Positions 5,305 to 5,751 of a stretch of DNA of 5,751 nucleotides are shown one piece after another. The position numbers and the translations under genes were made by a program. The stretch spans positions 1 through 5,751 of the forward strand of contig JANXYT010000238.1 of the NCBI GenBank assembly GCA_025355915.1, in the 5' to 3' direction. Origin of the DNA: Holophagaceae bacterium. Its GTDB lineage: Bacteria > Acidobacteriota > Holophagae > Holophagales > Holophagaceae. Each line of letters opens with the position of its first letter. Position 1 is the stretch's first letter. The notes under the pieces are model-generated. The model did not search any database. It was not told where the DNA came from and saw only the letters and a list, made by a program, of their open reading frames with translations.

Positions 5305-5751
5305 CTAGAAGATCTTGGCCTCATCCTTGAGTGCCTGGATCAGCGCCTGGGCCTGGTTGGCGGCATCGCCTTCCAGCTTGCGGCCTGCGGGGCGCTCGGG
5401 GGGCAGCACCAGGGAACTGACCTGGGCACCGGCGGTCACCGGGGCGGCGTCCAGTTCCTCGATGGTCTTCTTCTTGGCGGCCATGATGCCCTTGAGGCTG
5501 GCGTAGCGGGGCTCGTTGAGGCCCTTCTGCGCGGTGATCACGGCGGGCAGCGCGCCTTCCACGATTTCGGAGCCGCCTTCGATCTCGCGCTCAGCCTTGA
5601 AGGTGCCTTCGCCGAGTTCGAGCTTCACGATGACGTTGGCCTGGGCCACGCCCAGCAGCTCCGCCAGCATGGGGCCCATGGCGGCGTTGTCGCCGCCCAG
5701 CCCCTTGTTGCCGCAGAGGATCAGGTCGAAGCCCTTGTCCTTGGCGTAGGC
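5305..5751 (-). CDS. etfB: Electron transfer flavoprotein, beta subunit, partial (N-terminus missing)
   Basis: This is the C-terminal 148 residues of EtfB; the frame is open to the right edge, and roughly 105-110 residues should lie beyond it. EtfB carries the AMP (or second flavin) site and partners EtfA. The visible part begins in the nucleotide-binding region (DLILCGNKGLGGDNAAMGP, fragment residues 9-27), then MLAELLG. The ETF-beta signature region follows, with EIEGGSEIVEGALPAVITA and LNEPRYASLKGIMAAKKK. An internal ATG at 5679 is not the start, since conserved sequence continues upstream of it. The nucleotide-loop wording differs from the common GKQAIDxD form but keeps the Gly-Asp pair. 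The gene ends with TAG at 5305-5307, 42 bp before the etfA start, so the two are surely one operon, beta first. No internal terminator is seen. Its promoter is outside the window. Confidence 0.97.
   Translation of the reverse strand, partial: AYAKDKGFDLILCGNKGLGGDNAAMGPMLAELLGVAQANVIVKLELGEGTFKAEREIEGGSEIVEGALPAVITAQKGLNEPRYASLKGIMAAKKKTIEELDAAPVTAGAQVSSLVLPPERPAGRKLEGDAANQAQALIQALKDEAKIF

Noticed and set aside
1..5751. Search for CRISPR repeats, tRNA-like cloverleafs, IS ends, toxin-antitoxin pairs or defence genes.
   Set aside because: Nearly all of the window is accounted for by ordinary chromosomal genes, and no regularly spaced repeats, transposase, integrase or tRNA features were seen.

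Overview
The window is GC-rich and densely coded on both strands. It contains eight protein genes, two of them cut by the window edges, and no RNA genes, mobile elements, CRISPR arrays or integrases. LpxK (lipid A 4'-kinase) shows that the host is a Gram-negative bacterium that makes lipopolysaccharide. LpxK, an electron-transfer flavoprotein, a branched-chain-amino-acid-type binding protein and a cyclic-nucleotide/FHA fusion together would suit a Holophagae-type acidobacterium (Geothrix or Holophaga relatives). That placement is a guess from gene content and composition. A deltaproteobacterial-type host cannot be excluded.

Layout. Positions 1-970 (minus) hold most of an exported amino-acid-type ABC transporter binding protein; its C-terminus lies beyond the left edge. 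A 105-bp gap with a candidate sigma-70 promoter separates it from lpxK (1076-2104, minus). Only 24 bp separate the lpxK start from the divergent msrC (2129-2650, plus), a free methionine-(R)-sulfoxide reductase. Next on the plus strand are a cNMP-binding/FHA fusion protein (2704-3426), a very acidic 75-residue protein of unknown function (3462-3689) and a DUF1569/DinB-superfamily protein (3772-4224). A long, almost perfect hairpin at 4232-4281 separates this run from the convergent etfB-etfA operon (minus), where etfA is complete (4291-5262) and etfB is cut by the right edge (5305-5751).

How the genes work together. EtfB and EtfA form one heterodimeric FAD electron carrier and are plainly co-transcribed. 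The four plus-strand genes may form a loose run (gaps 53, 35 and 82 bp), but no common pathway is evident; MsrC is oxidant repair and the cNMP/FHA protein is a signalling adaptor. lpxK and the binding protein are neighbours with probably separate transcription.

This is mostly ordinary chromosomal sequence and I do not see a convincing new defence or mobile system. The points most worth a second look are the cNMP-FHA fusion with its G/C-block leader and no Shine-Dalgarno, the hairpin joining its stop codon to the ribosome-binding site of the acidic small protein, and that small protein itself.
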